From: Phaffia rhodozyma
Lineage: Eukaryota > Basidiomycota > Tremellomycetes > Cystofilobasidiales > Mrakiaceae
Length of the DNA stretch: 64,000 nucleotides
Reading direction: 5' to 3'
Assembly (NCBI GenBank): GCA_014706385.1
Contig: JACGZH010000001.1
Location: forward strand, 1,798,001-1,862,000
Position numbers and translations under genes: made by a program. Shown here piece after piece: positions 49,951 to 61,109 of the stretch. Below the pieces are notes generated by a model, which made no database searches, was not told the origin of the DNA, and was given only the letters and a program-made list of their open reading frames with translations. Every line of letters starts with the position of its first letter. Positions within the stretch are counted from its first letter, which is position 1.

Positions 49951-50129
49951 TCGGACACTGTGCAAAGCGCGATGAGTCAAGGTGTGAGATACAAGGGAGA
50001 AAGAAGAGCAAATGAATATACCAAAATGGTCGGAAATAAAATAAAATAACGAATTGTGTATCTATTTATTTATTTGGGAATCCTCAAATCTCTTGATGAT
50101 TGACTATCACCTTCAACCACACTTGCACA

Positions 50130-52584
50130 ATGAGCCACTCTCACTCTCATGACGAAGCTTCGTCACATTCTCACTCCCATGACCACAGCGATCCCAACCA
50201 TGTCTGTGGTGGCCCCAGAGAGCCAACTCCTCAGGAGATCGAAGCTAGTAAGGCCGAGCGAAAGGCGTTCGACGCCGTGCTCCGATGCTTCTATCAGTAC
50301 GAGGCTTACTCTGTCCGTCCTCTCTTTATCTTCTCTTGCCTTCAAGTCTTCTCTTGAGTTTTGACTTGCTTGCCGAAAACTATGGGGATTCATTCATCTA
50401 ATTGCTCCTGCTTTTGCTTTCATATGACAGTTATCCGCTAACAACCGAAGACTCAAAGACCTCCTCTGTAAGCCCACGGTTTCAAGAGTTACTCAGCCTA
50501 TCCCGATTAAGTAGAAGCTAAGTAAGTGTCTGTGGACGATGGTTCTCTTACAGCCCTTTCAAAGCCTCACCAGGCCATTCTCAACAAGCTAAAGTATCGA
50601 GAGAAGTTGTCCAAGGTGGACGATGCTATCAGAGTCAATGCTGATTTCCTTCGGGAGATCGCCGATACAGTCGGAAGCTCCATGTTTGGTGATGAGGATG
50701 AGGAGGACGAGGAAGAGGATGAAGACGAAGATGAAGACGATGAAGGTGAGTGGATTGATTAAAGACTAATCTATGCAAAAGGTTTTTTTTTTCCACTGAA
50801 TTCTGACGGGACTCTTTTTGAATCACTCTGCCACGGCCAAATAGATTTGGATGCCTACTATGACGACCTTGATACATCCTCGCCTGCTCCTCCTCATCAG
50901 CACCATTCACACTCTCACGATGAACCTCATGACCACTCCCACGGTGGAGTATCATCGCACCATCATATGCATGAAGAATCCGCAAAGAAAGAGAAGAAGG
51001 AGGCCGAGAAGAAGGAACTCCTCAGCAGGAAATCATCGGAGAGTGATATGGACAAGATGAGATCGACCATAAAGCAGTTTGTTAGGGATTGGAGTGTCGA
51101 AGTGAGTCCGCAGCCTCTTGTGCTTTTCTTGCGCTTGTGGCCTTCAGGGTGGGAACCTAATGTCTCCCCTTTCCGTCATAACCGCCTTTCAAGGGTCGAC
51201 CCGAGAGGGACGCTGCGTACAAGCCTATCATGGACGTCATTGAGAGTCAATTTGGTCACATCCCCAAAGAAGAACGGCAAGTCTTGATGATCAAGATTTG
51301 AGTCTCGTCAAGTTGCATCTTTACTGATTGGGATGAAGTTGATGTTCGGCTATTGATTCGTTCAGCGCGGATGTCAAGATTCTGACACCTGGTGCTGGAC
51401 TGGCTCGACTGGCATACGATATTGCGCTTCAAGGTTTGTTCAATATCAGTCCCTGTTGTATACGAGTTTGACCTACGCGCTGATCGTTTGTTTTTTCATA
51501 TGGTCCTATAACACCGTCTCGAATGAAGGCTATGCATCCCAGGGCAACGAGTTCTCTTTCTTTATGCTGCTCTGCTCATTCTTTATCCTTAACCGGACAA
51601 CCGCACCTCTCTGTCACACTATTCATCCATACATCCACACTTTCTCCAATCAGACCTCTACTGAGGCTCTCCTTCGACCGATCAGGATCCCGGATGTCAA
51701 TCCTGCCGATTTACCGAAAGGAAGCGACTTCAGTCTGATCGCCGGTGACTTTTTGGAGGTCTATGGAAGTGGAGACGAGGATCAAGAATGGGACTGTGTG
51801 GCCACCTCTTTCTTTATCGATACTGTGCGTTTGTTCTCTCTTCTTTTGGCTTTATTTCCTAATGATTTACTGAGCATTTGAATCGCTGGATATGAATGTG
51901 GATGTGAATGGTGGAGATAGGCGAAAAACGTTGTAGAATATCTCGAGACGATCTATCGAGTGTTGAAACCTGGAGGAATTTGGATCAACCTAGGACCTCT
52001 CCTGTGGCAGTCAGTTCTATGTCTACTCACTCGTCCGCTCATAGTTGGTCTAGAGCCTCGTACTAACCGCTCTCTATTTGACCTGATTCTTGATATCTAT
52101 TTTATGTGTTTGTCCGGGGGGGGAAATAAAAGCTGGGAGAATAACTCGTCAAAGGACGTCTCGGTCGAATTAAGTTTGGATGAAGTCAAAGCTCTCGTCG
52201 CTGAAGTCGGATTCGAGATCAAGGTCTGTTTCTTTCTACTCGGTCTTGTCTCTCTTTCCGCATTACTCGACTTCTATCAGCCCCTTTGTTTTTCAGAAGG
52301 AGTTTGAACTGATTCGGAACGATGACCTTTCAAAACGTTTCATGTTTGACTGATGTATAACAATGACAACAAAATACAGGAGGAGAGTACTGTCCCATCT
52401 GGATATACAGGTAACAGCGAAGGGATGCTCAAATACCAATACGAGGTCTGTCTCTTCCTTCAACGATCATCGTTTGATAGAACTATAGAACTGAAATCGA
52501 TCCTTTGATCAATTTTGATTGGATGATACGATATGATGCGATGCGATGATATAGGCTGCGTGCTGGACGGCCATCAAAAAGTGA
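50130..52584 (+). CDS. carnosine N-methyltransferase family protein with His-rich N-terminus
   Basis: SAM-dependent methyltransferase of the CARNMT1/UPF0586 (yeast YNL092W) family. The core starts ERKAFDAVLRCFYQYEAYSL, SANNRRLKDLLSLSKPHQAI and LNKLKYREKLSKVDDAIRVN. It goes on to VRDWSVEGRPERDAAYKPIM, ESQFGHIPKEER, the SAM loop [90 protein letters not shown] and KYQYEAACWTAIKK (stop 52582-52584). Two features are unusual. The protein begins MSHSHSHDEASSHSHSHDHS, and an acidic run (DEDEEDEEEDEDEDEDDE) followed by a second His cluster (HQHHSHSHDEPHDHSHGG) is inserted after residue 110. Family members methylate carnosine; fungi are not known to make carnosine, so the natural substrate is open. 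Confidence 0.92.
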
Positions 52585-52892
52585 GAAGTGGAAGAAAGAA
52601 ACGGGAACGAAACCTATAACGTGAGGCGTAGAACGTAGAACGTAAATCGTGGAACATAGAAACAGGGTCCGAGGTATTGTAGAGTAGGGTTCGGAAGAAA
52701 GAACAATGATGACCACGCCGGACGCACAAAAAGAATGATGTTGGGTTGGGATAAGATGCGATGAAACGAACCAAGTCAAACCAGACGAAACCCCTCTTGA
52801 TCAAATCAACTTGAAAGGAAGGGCCAACTTTGGAAGAGACAAAGACGAAAAAGAAGAGAACAGTCCACGATACAATTCCAAACGAGATCGCT
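52585..52892. other. 308-bp convergent intergenic region
   Basis: Contains three imperfect copies of a GTAGAACGTA-like unit at about 52628-52655 (cgtagaacgtagaacgtaaa). Otherwise only 3' UTR-like sequence of the two convergent genes. Confidence 0.55.
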
Positions 52893-55171
52893 CTACCACC
52901 TGATTCTCCTCCTTTTCCGATCTTCATCATCTGTGCGTTCTCTGTCAACCCAGTCTCTTCCTTCATCTCGGTTACGTCTGCTACTCTCCCTGTTCTGTTC
53001 ATTTCGAACGTCTGGGTTGGGGTAAGAACGATAAGAACGATAGTCCGAGCTGACTGCTCGCCGAACTGAGCGCACTGGTAGACCGGAAGAGAACCTAGAT
53101 CGATCCTCATACTCGTTCTCATGACCATGGCTGTAATCGTTGTTGTGAGAGGAGCGGAAGATCTGGGGATAAGAATAGGACGGGGAATGAGGACGATGTG
53201 AGGTCGGTGAAGGTAACGGTGGTGGAGAAAAGGGCGGAGAGTGTGATGGCGGCGGCGGTGGCGGCGGTGGTGATGCTGGAGGCGGTGGTGGGGGTGGGGG
53301 CGATTCAGGAGGAGGGGGTGGAGGAGTATTTAGGGAAACAGGAGGAACGGATACGCCCATCTCCATTCTTGTCAACTTTCCATTTTGTAGCTCATTCCAC
53401 AGTCTCTTTCTTCGTTCGGCTTCTGTCTCTTCCTTTAGCGGCAGTGTTGATGAAACGGACGGCGGAGAAACGAAATGGACCGGATCGGAAGCAATGGGAG
53501 GTAAAGGAAAAGGTTTGGATAGATGGAAAACGGGAAGCAGGACTGAAGAGAATGATGTGGTTGGATAAGCAACCCATCTCGTCGAGGTAGAGACTGGGAG
53601 AGGAAACTGAGTTGATGATGATGGAGATGATGGTGGCGGTGGCGGTGAGGAAGAAGAATACCGATGATGCGAAGATGAAGGTGAGAGTGTAACCCGCGGT
53701 TGATCTTCGGTCGACGCCTTCTCGACATGAGAACCCACGTCTATGTCGTCCATGGCCATATTATCTGAGGCTGGTTTGAACATGTGTAAACCAAACTCGT
53801 TGGGAATCTCCGAGCTCTCGTCAAACACATTCAACAGCGCTGGACTGATCTCCCTATCCTGAGAAACGCCATCCTCTTGTGGTTCGTCTTTATGATTGAT
53901 TCTGTCCAAGATACTCTCCTGAGGATCTTATAAACAGGAAAGAAGAGAAACACATCAGCTCTCACTGCCGCCAGATGACCCTTGATGAATACTCGGAGCT
54001 TACCTCGGACGGAGTAGTAACCAGGAGGATAACCCCAGACGAGCATTCCTCTCCAGATATCTTTGCCAAGCTCATCTTGTGTTGGGTATAGAGCGGTTGG
54101 CTGGTCGTCTGGGATGTTCCCTAATGCCAGTTTCAATGGCCGGCTGAATGCGCCCGGCTTGAACTTGGTAGCCATATCTAGCCTGGTTGCGATTTCAACA
54201 TCGGCAGCCCAGAATCTAGATTGAAAGATATGTTCGTTGTTCTCGCTCTCGTCATCATCGGATCGCTCGGAGTCAAGCTCCGATTGTTGGAGAGCTTTCG
54301 ATCGTAGACTATCCTTCTCTTCGTCATACGCTTTTCTGGCCTGGTTGACTCTGTTTCTGTCGAACGGGAGGGGGCATGCGGAGAGAAGGTGTCCTTCGAG
54401 CTGGCAGTTGAAGCAGACCCTTTTTAGTCGGTGTCTCTTACTTGATCGAGACTCTCTGACGGTGGACGTGGGCGTGTTGAGGTTGAATTGGATCTCTTGG
54501 TCGGACGGACCGAGTGCTCCGAGCAAGGCGTCATATCTGGCGTCGTATCTGATATTGGAACCGACAGTTCTATCTTTTGAGCTAAACAAATCGCTCAGCA
54601 AATCATCGGTCGATTGATCATTCTTGTTGTCGCTTCCATTGTCGTAGTCCTCGCTCTGGCCCTTCCCTGTCAAGGCTAGACTCTGATCTCCCTGGCCGTC
54701 CATCACCCAGCCTAGGCTACCATCATCATCGTCATCGTCGTCGCCATCGTCCTCCCCCTCATCAGTAAAAGGGTTCGACTTTAAACCGACAGGCTCTGTA
54801 GAAAAATTGGCAAATGTCTGGCGGAGAATCTGGATGAATATTATGTCTGTTTCGGGATCTGTGTTCGATTCAAGGATCCAATGCTCGGGCGAGGAGGATG
54901 GTAGGCCGAGGAACGACCGACCCAGCGCCGTACGCCATGGAGGAGGGAGGAGGCTTGTCGGAGAAGAGAGCGGCAGAGATGATAAGCGATTTGAAGGTTC
55001 AAACGGCGTGTCAAAGTACGAAGAAGTTGATGAGGCTGATGGTGACGAACAAGACGACGAAGAAGAAGAAGAAGAACATGAAGGGTCGAGAAGGAGAGAG
55101 ATGGTCGTAAGGGTGGGAGAGGGTGAGGGTGAGGTTTGAATTGAAAATGGAAGTGAAATAGGATGAAACAT
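52893..55171 (-). CDS. ZCCHC8-like zinc-knuckle and PSP-domain protein
   Basis: Resembles ZCCHC8, the scaffold of nuclear exosome targeting complexes. The likely start is MFHPISLPFSIQTSPSPSPT (ATG 55171); the same frame stays open to an ATG at 55363. Disordered Ser-rich and acidic stretches (EDDGDDDDDDDGSLGW) precede a CCHC knuckle, CFNCQLEGHLLSACPLPFDR (C-x2-C-x4-H-x4-C). The PSP-type block follows: QSRFWAADVEIATRLDMATK, FKPGAFSRPLKLALGNIPDD, DIWRGMLVWGYPPGYYSVRG. One intron near 53900-54000 joins to the C-terminal exon, DRINHKDEPQEDGVSQDREI. This is Pro/Ser-rich with Pro runs of six to eight, then a basic Arg-rich tail ending RRIRW. About 810 residues. It is only 11 bp downstream of the glutaredoxin-like gene on the same strand. 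A splicing-factor role is an alternative given the RS-like tail. Confidence 0.8.
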
Positions 55172-55182
55172 TTGGCGACCAC

Positions 55183-55625
55183 TCAATGATTCTTCGGAGG
55201 TATCACCGGGTTCAGTCTCTTCGTCTGTTCCGTCTGATCTACCGGCCCGGTCCACGAATTGAGGATCTCTTCTAGTTTCGTTCGGTCGATTCGGTGTTTC
55301 ATAATCCGGCCGACGCCCTCCATGTGGAGTACGGGAATATCGTACTTGTAAAGTCTGCGCCATCGTTTGACCTGTTGGAGGTCACCTTGGTCAGAGTGAA
55401 TGTTGAAAGTCGAAAGTTCGAACGGGATCTGTTGAGAGAGCACAAGAGGAAGGTGAGAATGAAAGAAACATGAGCACTATCGAACACCACGACACGCTCT
55501 ACCTTTTGTCTAATCGCTTCTAGTTCTGTCTTTGCTACGTCACAGAGAGAGCAGTGGTTTCCCGAGAACAGGATCAGTCGGGGCAGTCCGTTCGGTGCTT
55601 TCAGTCCACCGGCCAGCTTGTTCAT
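55183..55625 (-). CDS. glutaredoxin-like small protein (DUF836, YDR286C-type)
   Basis: Thioredoxin-fold protein of the glutaredoxin-like DUF836 family. Two exons. The first (ATG 55625) reads MNKLAGGLKAPNGLPRLILF and SGNHCSLCDVAKTELEAIRQ; the redox motif is C-S-L-C. The intron starts gtagag after RQK and the second exon reads IPFELSTFNIHSDQGDLQQV and KRWRRLYKYDIPVLHMEGVG, where YDIPVLHMEG contains the cis-Pro position of the fold. It ends NPVIPPKNH at 55183. About 120 residues, the usual size. The weak gtagag donor is supported by in-phase joining to the conserved second half. Cellular role is unknown even in yeast; redox activity is inferred from the CxxC. Confidence 0.85.
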
Positions 55626-56661
55626 TTGGTGGGTTGGAGAGTGAATTCGGAAGGATCAGTCTTCGGAGATCCACCGTGAGGAGAAGGAACGATGAGGGGA
55701 GGAAATGTCAGGGATGTAACCTGAGTTACGCTTGGTTGGTAAGCCGTGATCCATAGAACCTCCACCTTCACTCTCACTACTTCTCCTGCTCCTACTCCCA
55801 GCGCATCGTATTTCCAGCGCGCTCTTTCATGATGCCCATAGGGTCTGAGAACTAGATATAAGACAGGCTTCTCAACCACTTGTAGATAGAAATTCCAGTC
55901 TTGGATCCTTGGTTAACTCTACCCCTTTTCCTTGTTCTTTTCCTTGTCCTCGTCCTTGTTCCATTGTACTCGTCCCTGTCCCCGACCTTGTCTCCTTGTC
56001 CTTGTCCTAGTGATATTATCAATCCTGTTTCTCAGTCTCAAGAGCCTGAACTTCTCCCCTGAACCCTGAGAGCCTCGTGTAGTTACCATCTCGTAACCCT
56101 TCCGTTACCAGCCCAGCTCCCGCCCCTAACATGAGCAGGAGGTGTCACGTGTGTAGATCACGTGATCTATGTAAGTGATCACATGACACGTGAGCGCTGC
56201 TGTGAAGTCACGTCACGGTCACGTGTCTTCCAAACAAACTGCGGCTGATCGCGACGTAATCGACTGCGGACATTTCCGCCTGAGTTCTCGTTTGGCAGGA
56301 ACGAATTCCTCAACGTTAAGCGAGTCGACGTTCACAAAGAACCATCACTAGTGAGTCCGACAGATAGAACAGTGAGTAGGCAGGTCGAGAGCAGACCATA
56401 CAGGGAGAAGCAGAAGGAGAAGGAGAACATGGTCTGAACACTGATTCGGTCGATGTGGAAGAGAGCATCCGATCAAGACGAATGAGCAAGGAGGCAAGAG
56501 TTACTGACTATTTATTTTTTATATTCTCTTGCCGCCTTTGTTTCTTTCTGTCCTGCTTTCGACCTTGATCGTCACCTCATCCAGGATCGTAGAGCTCTCT
56601 GTTCGGTGCTGCTCTCCTTCAAGAACATCACTCTCCTCCTTTCAGATCGTTCACTCCTAGG
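55626..56661. promoter_or_regulatory. 1 kb divergent promoter region with CACGTG E-box cluster and CCTTGT repeat
   Basis: Four CACGTG palindromes at 56146, 56159, 56187 and 56220, plus CACGTC at 56209 and CACATG at 56180, lie within 80 bp. The second is embedded in the longer palindrome AGATCACGTGATCT (56157-56167 region). Such sites bind bHLH factors (Cbf1, Pho4, USF-like). Nearer the glutaredoxin-like gene, 55923-56010 is a degenerate C/T-rich repeat of CCTTGT/CCTCGT units. No coding frame or RNA gene is seen. Which of the two flanking genes the E-boxes control is unknown. Confidence 0.7.
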
Positions 56662-58464
56662 ATGATCGCTCTTGGCAATCCCAGGACTACGACTCGACTT
56701 GAGCCGTCCTCGATGCCGTTCAGACCTCACCCTTTGACACCCAAACGGCCAGCCGGACAGTCACAACCGTTCTTCCCGTCGTCCTTTCTTCCAGCCCTAC
56801 AAGAAGATCCACAAAGCAGAGCCCTTGATGGCTGGCTCGTGGATGGAGATGAGCTATCTAGTCTCGCCGCTCAGTCGGATACCCATAGATCTGTTCACCT
56901 CGTCCTAGGTGGTGAGTATGAAGTACATTTCTGTTCTTTATCGCCTTGTTCTCATCTTTTGTATTCTTTTTCGCCGTTTTTTCTCTTTCAATCGTCCTGC
57001 CTTTCTTGACCTCTCTCCATACGCCTAGACCCATCGGCTGAATCGCTCGATCTAATACTGGATCAACTGGAAGCAAATACTCTTCTCCTCCTACCACCAC
57101 TGGCGTCACTCTCGACAGAGGCCGTCACTCTGCTTAAGAGACAGCCCAGACAGCATCGTTCACAGAGATCACTAGTGAGACACCTTGACGAAGCACTTAC
57201 CAGCCCGACCGCCATCAGCGCGCTTCTCACCCAAGCCGCGGAATATGCTGTTCGGTGGAAGTTACCGTCAACAAGAAAAACTTCTGCTCGGTTGGGCATG
57301 ATGATTCCGTCGGCCAAACAGAAATCCCGACAGGACAGAGATCAAGATGACCAGTCACAACAACCGTTCTCCCCACAAACCGACCCCACTCTCGATTCCG
57401 TTGTTTACTTTCTCCCTCCGCCCACCGACAATAGTCTACTCAAAGAACAACTCTCCTTGGCCTTCCTTATCACCACTGCGTCTATCAGCCTGCTCTCTCC
57501 CAAGGCGTTTCGTCGACAGACGACCACCCGGTCAAATCTATCGACCCACAGAGGCTCCTTCTCGACCCCGTCTCCAACCCCCCGATCGAGGTCAACATTT
57601 CTGTCCTCCGACCCTTCCCCCTCCATTGATAGATCAGACTCAGCTACTGCTAGTAAAGTAAAGTCCGGCTCTTTCGTCTCGTTCTCTGAAGCAGGCAGCT
57701 CTCGCTCGGCTACCTCCACCCCTACGCCTTCTACCGGTCCCGCCCGGATGGGCATGCTCGTCCATATCCTGCCCACCCTCGCCAGATCTCCTTCATCCGA
57801 TGGTACCTTCCATGCTGTCTTTGCCCGTTCGCTTGACAAGTTTCAACAGAGGTTTCTCGAAAAGAATCTAGCCATTACCATGGTCACCCTTCCAGAAGAG
57901 ATCTTACAGGACTCGCCCGTGCCCGCGCCAGACGGTCTCGGCAGGTCTTCCAGCTGGAGCAGTCGGCTCAGTATACCAGAGGAAGAAGAAGAGAGTCCGA
58001 AAGACATCCCACCATCCCCACCAATGACCACCTCCGTTGTCACCCTGACAAACACGCATAACGTCATTTCTCTCATTTTTTCTTCCGCAATTAAATCTCC
58101 GTTGCCGCCGCTCCCGAGCCGGTCCAGACGAGGTTCCTCCTCTTCACTTGCGTCTAGAACGTCCTTCCAGTCAATCTCTCAGTATGGATCAGGACCAGGA
58201 TTAGGTTATCCAGCCCTAGCAGATGTCAATTCTTTCTTGCCCTCGGCCGATGCCATTATGTTCATTCCGTCCTCGACTGGCTCCTTGACCTCATCATCGG
58301 CTTCGTCAGCTTATTCAGATCACAAATCCAGACACCAAGCAGACCTGATCACCCAGACGACTTTTCCCAGCCGACCGACAAGTTCGATCATTAACCTGTC
58401 GAGAAAGCAGGAAAAGAATGGATGGATAGGCAGATTATTTGCAAAGCGTGAAAGAGGTTGTTAA
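56662..58464 (+). CDS. Ser/Pro-rich protein of unknown function
   Basis: Not recognised. Two exons: MIALGNPRTTTRLEPSSMPF to SVHLVLG, then an intron starting gtgagt near 56912 and ending at tag by 57028, joining in phase to DPSAESLDLILDQLEANTLL. Some order is predicted in three places: LRKR-type helices around LVRHLDEALTSPTAISALLT with QAAEYAVRWKLPS, a segment YFLPPPTDNSLLKEQLSLAF with LITTASISLLSP, and MGMLVHILPTLARSPS to FHAVFARSLDKFQQRFLEKN with LAITMVTLPEEILQ. In between are Ser/Thr/Arg-rich linkers with many SP/TP sites and an acidic SIPEEEEESPKD. It ends KQEKNGWIGRLFAKRERGC, a basic-aromatic tail. No membrane segment or signal peptide. About 560 residues. Large uninterrupted exon and normal codon use argue that it is real. 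Confidence 0.75.
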
Positions 58465-59271
58465 TCGATCACATAACCAATGTCTTCGTACTTTCCTTGT
58501 TCTATTTTTTGTGTGTGAACTTTGCCCGCTGCAATCTACTTTCCTTTGTTTTCGTTTTTGTCTTTTCCCGCTCTCTGTGATAAATACGTTATGCACACTA
58601 CACAAAACCTCATGTATCCCTTCCTATAAGTGCTTGTCGTCTAAAGCTTAATATACATATATATCATCCACATTCGCTAGATTTCTCGCCTTGGCCCCTC
58701 TGCTTCCTTCATTGTCTTCCCTTTACATACTTTCTTGTGTATAGTCTTGCGTATGTGTCTGCTCCGATTGATGGACAACCCAATGTACAATTTGTTTTCT
58801 TTTTCCTCTTTTTCTTCTCTTCACCATTCTTCTTTCGCTCGACTTCTCCTTCATTCGTTCTCTCTCTATTATCCGTGTCCCAGCTTTTCTCTTAAATTCG
58901 TTCTCTCTTTTCGCAACGCTGTTTATTTGTTTCTTCTCCCTTCTCTTCCCAACGGCCTGTGCCAATTCGAGTTGAATGGACCCATAATAGTTTTTTGCGA
59001 TACGACCGCTCTCTTCATTTGGTTGAAGAAAGTTATGTCATGGTCGTTCCTTCTTTGTATCATACAGTCGTACGTGTTGTATCAAGGGAAAAGAAAGAAA
59101 CAAAAACAAAAAAGGCATCATGTTCATTTTTTCCTTCCTTTCCTTTTCTCTCTCTCTTCTTTTTTTCATTACTTTTCACTCGATCCTCTTCGTTCCTTCG
59201 AGTTACCCACCGGCAGCTCCGACATACACATACCTCTCCATGCAAAAGAGAGGCCGGCGGACGGAAACAGT
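58465..59271. other. 807-bp convergent intergenic region
   Basis: Very T- and C-rich on the plus strand, consistent with 3' UTRs of the flanking convergent genes. A long plus-strand open frame starts here (58735) but runs antisense through the next gene and is treated as a shadow. No RNA gene seen. Confidence 0.65.
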
Positions 59272-61109
59272 TTACTCCTTCTTCTCCTCGCCCTCTCCAG
59301 CAGCCTTGGCAGCCTTCTTGGCCTTCTTCTTATCGACCCTCAACTTGGACGCGATCAACGTCTTGAGTTCCTCATCCTTGATCGACTCGGCCGACTTGAC
59401 TTTCGAGGATCCGTACCAGACAGGACTGGGCGAGAGCAAAAGGGGACCGGCCGGGAGAAGGGCGAGCGTGAAGAAGAACTGGGCGACCACCGAGGACTTC
59501 TCGGTGTGGCTGTAGGCAAGATCAAAACGAGCACGTTGCGCGCACATGATGTTAGTGGGAAGAGAAGCAAGCAAAGACGAAAAGAAGGGAGAGAAAACGA
59601 AAGAAAAGAACACGTACACAACCTCGTAAGGTCGGAGCAAACCGTGCTGGACGGCCTCCTGAACACCCATTCGGGCTCGCTTCTCCTCCTCGAGGCATCG
59701 AAGAGTGAAGGGGAAGGCACCGGCCTTCTTCTGGATCTCGGCGAAAGTCGTTCGGGAAGTCTTCATCTTGAGCTGGTAAGTGATATCGCTCTTCTTGTAG
59801 ATCGTAGTCTTGGCCTCCTCCGTTCGGGCCTTTCCGTCGGCAGAGGTGGTAATGAGGACGTCGATTCCGTAAACCTCTCCCTCCTCAAACACCTTGTTGT
59901 ACTCCTCTCGCTTCTGATCCACAGGAGGGTTGATGATAATTCGCTTGGGGCCATCAGGAGTGTTCTGAAGGTGCTGGCACGAGAGCTGACCCTCAACAGG
60001 AAGCACCTTGAACTCCTTGGCGACCTTCTGCACACCCTCGGTCACGTCGTAACCCTTTCCTCCGACCTTAATCAATCGCATAGCAGCCTGGGCGGCCTGG
60101 TAGGCGGCCTCGATGGCATCAGCCTTTCGGTCCTCCACGGGGGAAGCATCGGTGGCACCGACAACAAGGGTCTCGGCGTGTATCGAAGCGTACTGTCATT
60201 TTCAAACCAAGATTTCAACCGTTTACACAGAAGAGAAGAAAAAAACACGCCGTCCGAGATGAGCAAACGACCAGGAATTGTATTTTGATCGAGATAAAGG
60301 GGGGAAAGGCGTACGAACCCCATCGATCTGAGCACCGAGCTGGACCTTGACGACGTCGCCCTTAGCGAGCACAGGAACTCCGGTGTCAGAGACAAGGGGA
60401 GAGAAATGGGACACAACGTTGTTGACGGAAAGGGAGGTAGGGAAAGCAATACCTAGGTTGGGTCCAAAGCCGAATAGACGAATCCGTTAGCTCGGAACCA
60501 GCAAGAGGTCGTTTCTTCTTTAGATTGAGAAGAAAAGAAAAAAAGGAGGGAGGGCCTCACCCTTGGAGATCTTGACACCCTTCTTGTTGTAGACGGCGGC
60601 AACACCCTCCTCGATCAATCGATCACCCCTTTAGATCCACAGGTTATTCATCAGACACACATATCAATAAATATGTCTCACCCGAGAACCAAGAAAAGAG
60701 CGATCACTCACTCGTTGCAAAGGTCAATAATGGCCTTGCCCTCCTCAATCTGGGGAATGAGCTTGGCGATGACGCTGGCAAGGATGGTAGAGGCAGTCTG
60801 GTACTTGGTGACACTTCAAAGAGCGTATTTCGACCATCGTGAAAGAAGATCCGTTTTCGACAACAGACATACCGTCACACGACAAGCAAACGATAGAGAG
60901 ATGCATGAGGTTGTACTGTTAATTTTTTTCATTCTCTTCATCACTCCCTAACCTTCTGTCGTTCCTTATGCAGATTGAACATTCCAAGGAAAGCGAGGGA
61001 AGCAAAGATCAGATCAAAAAGAAACGTACACATCGTTGGAAAGTCCCTTCTCCTCGACCTTCTTCTCAACAACGGGGGCCTTGGCCTTGATCTGGACGGT
61101 ATCAGACAT
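59272..61109 (-). CDS. PA2G4/Ebp1-like protein (M24 aminopeptidase fold)
   Basis: Homologue of PA2G4/Ebp1 and fission yeast Cdb4, a catalytically inactive methionine-aminopeptidase-fold protein that binds the large ribosomal subunit near the exit tunnel. The ATG at 61109 gives [20 protein letters not shown], then [89 protein letters not shown] and [20 protein letters not shown]. The second half has [60 protein letters not shown] and [20 protein letters not shown], ending in the lysine-rich tail [20 protein letters not shown]. About 390 residues and six exons, matching the family length. The codon choice (CTC, GTC, AAG, CGA) is strongly biased, suggesting high expression. It fits translation and ribosome assembly. 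Confidence 0.94.

Noticed and set aside
49442..50011. 189-codon minus-strand frame with a THTHTH run
   Set aside because: Antisense of the RIX1 3' end and of the (TG)n microsatellite; no family resemblance.
58735..60288. 517-codon open frame on the plus strand
   Set aside because: It runs antisense through the exons and introns of the PA2G4-like gene. The antisense reading is Leu/Arg/Ser-rich without a domain, as expected from the complement of a strongly codon-biased gene.
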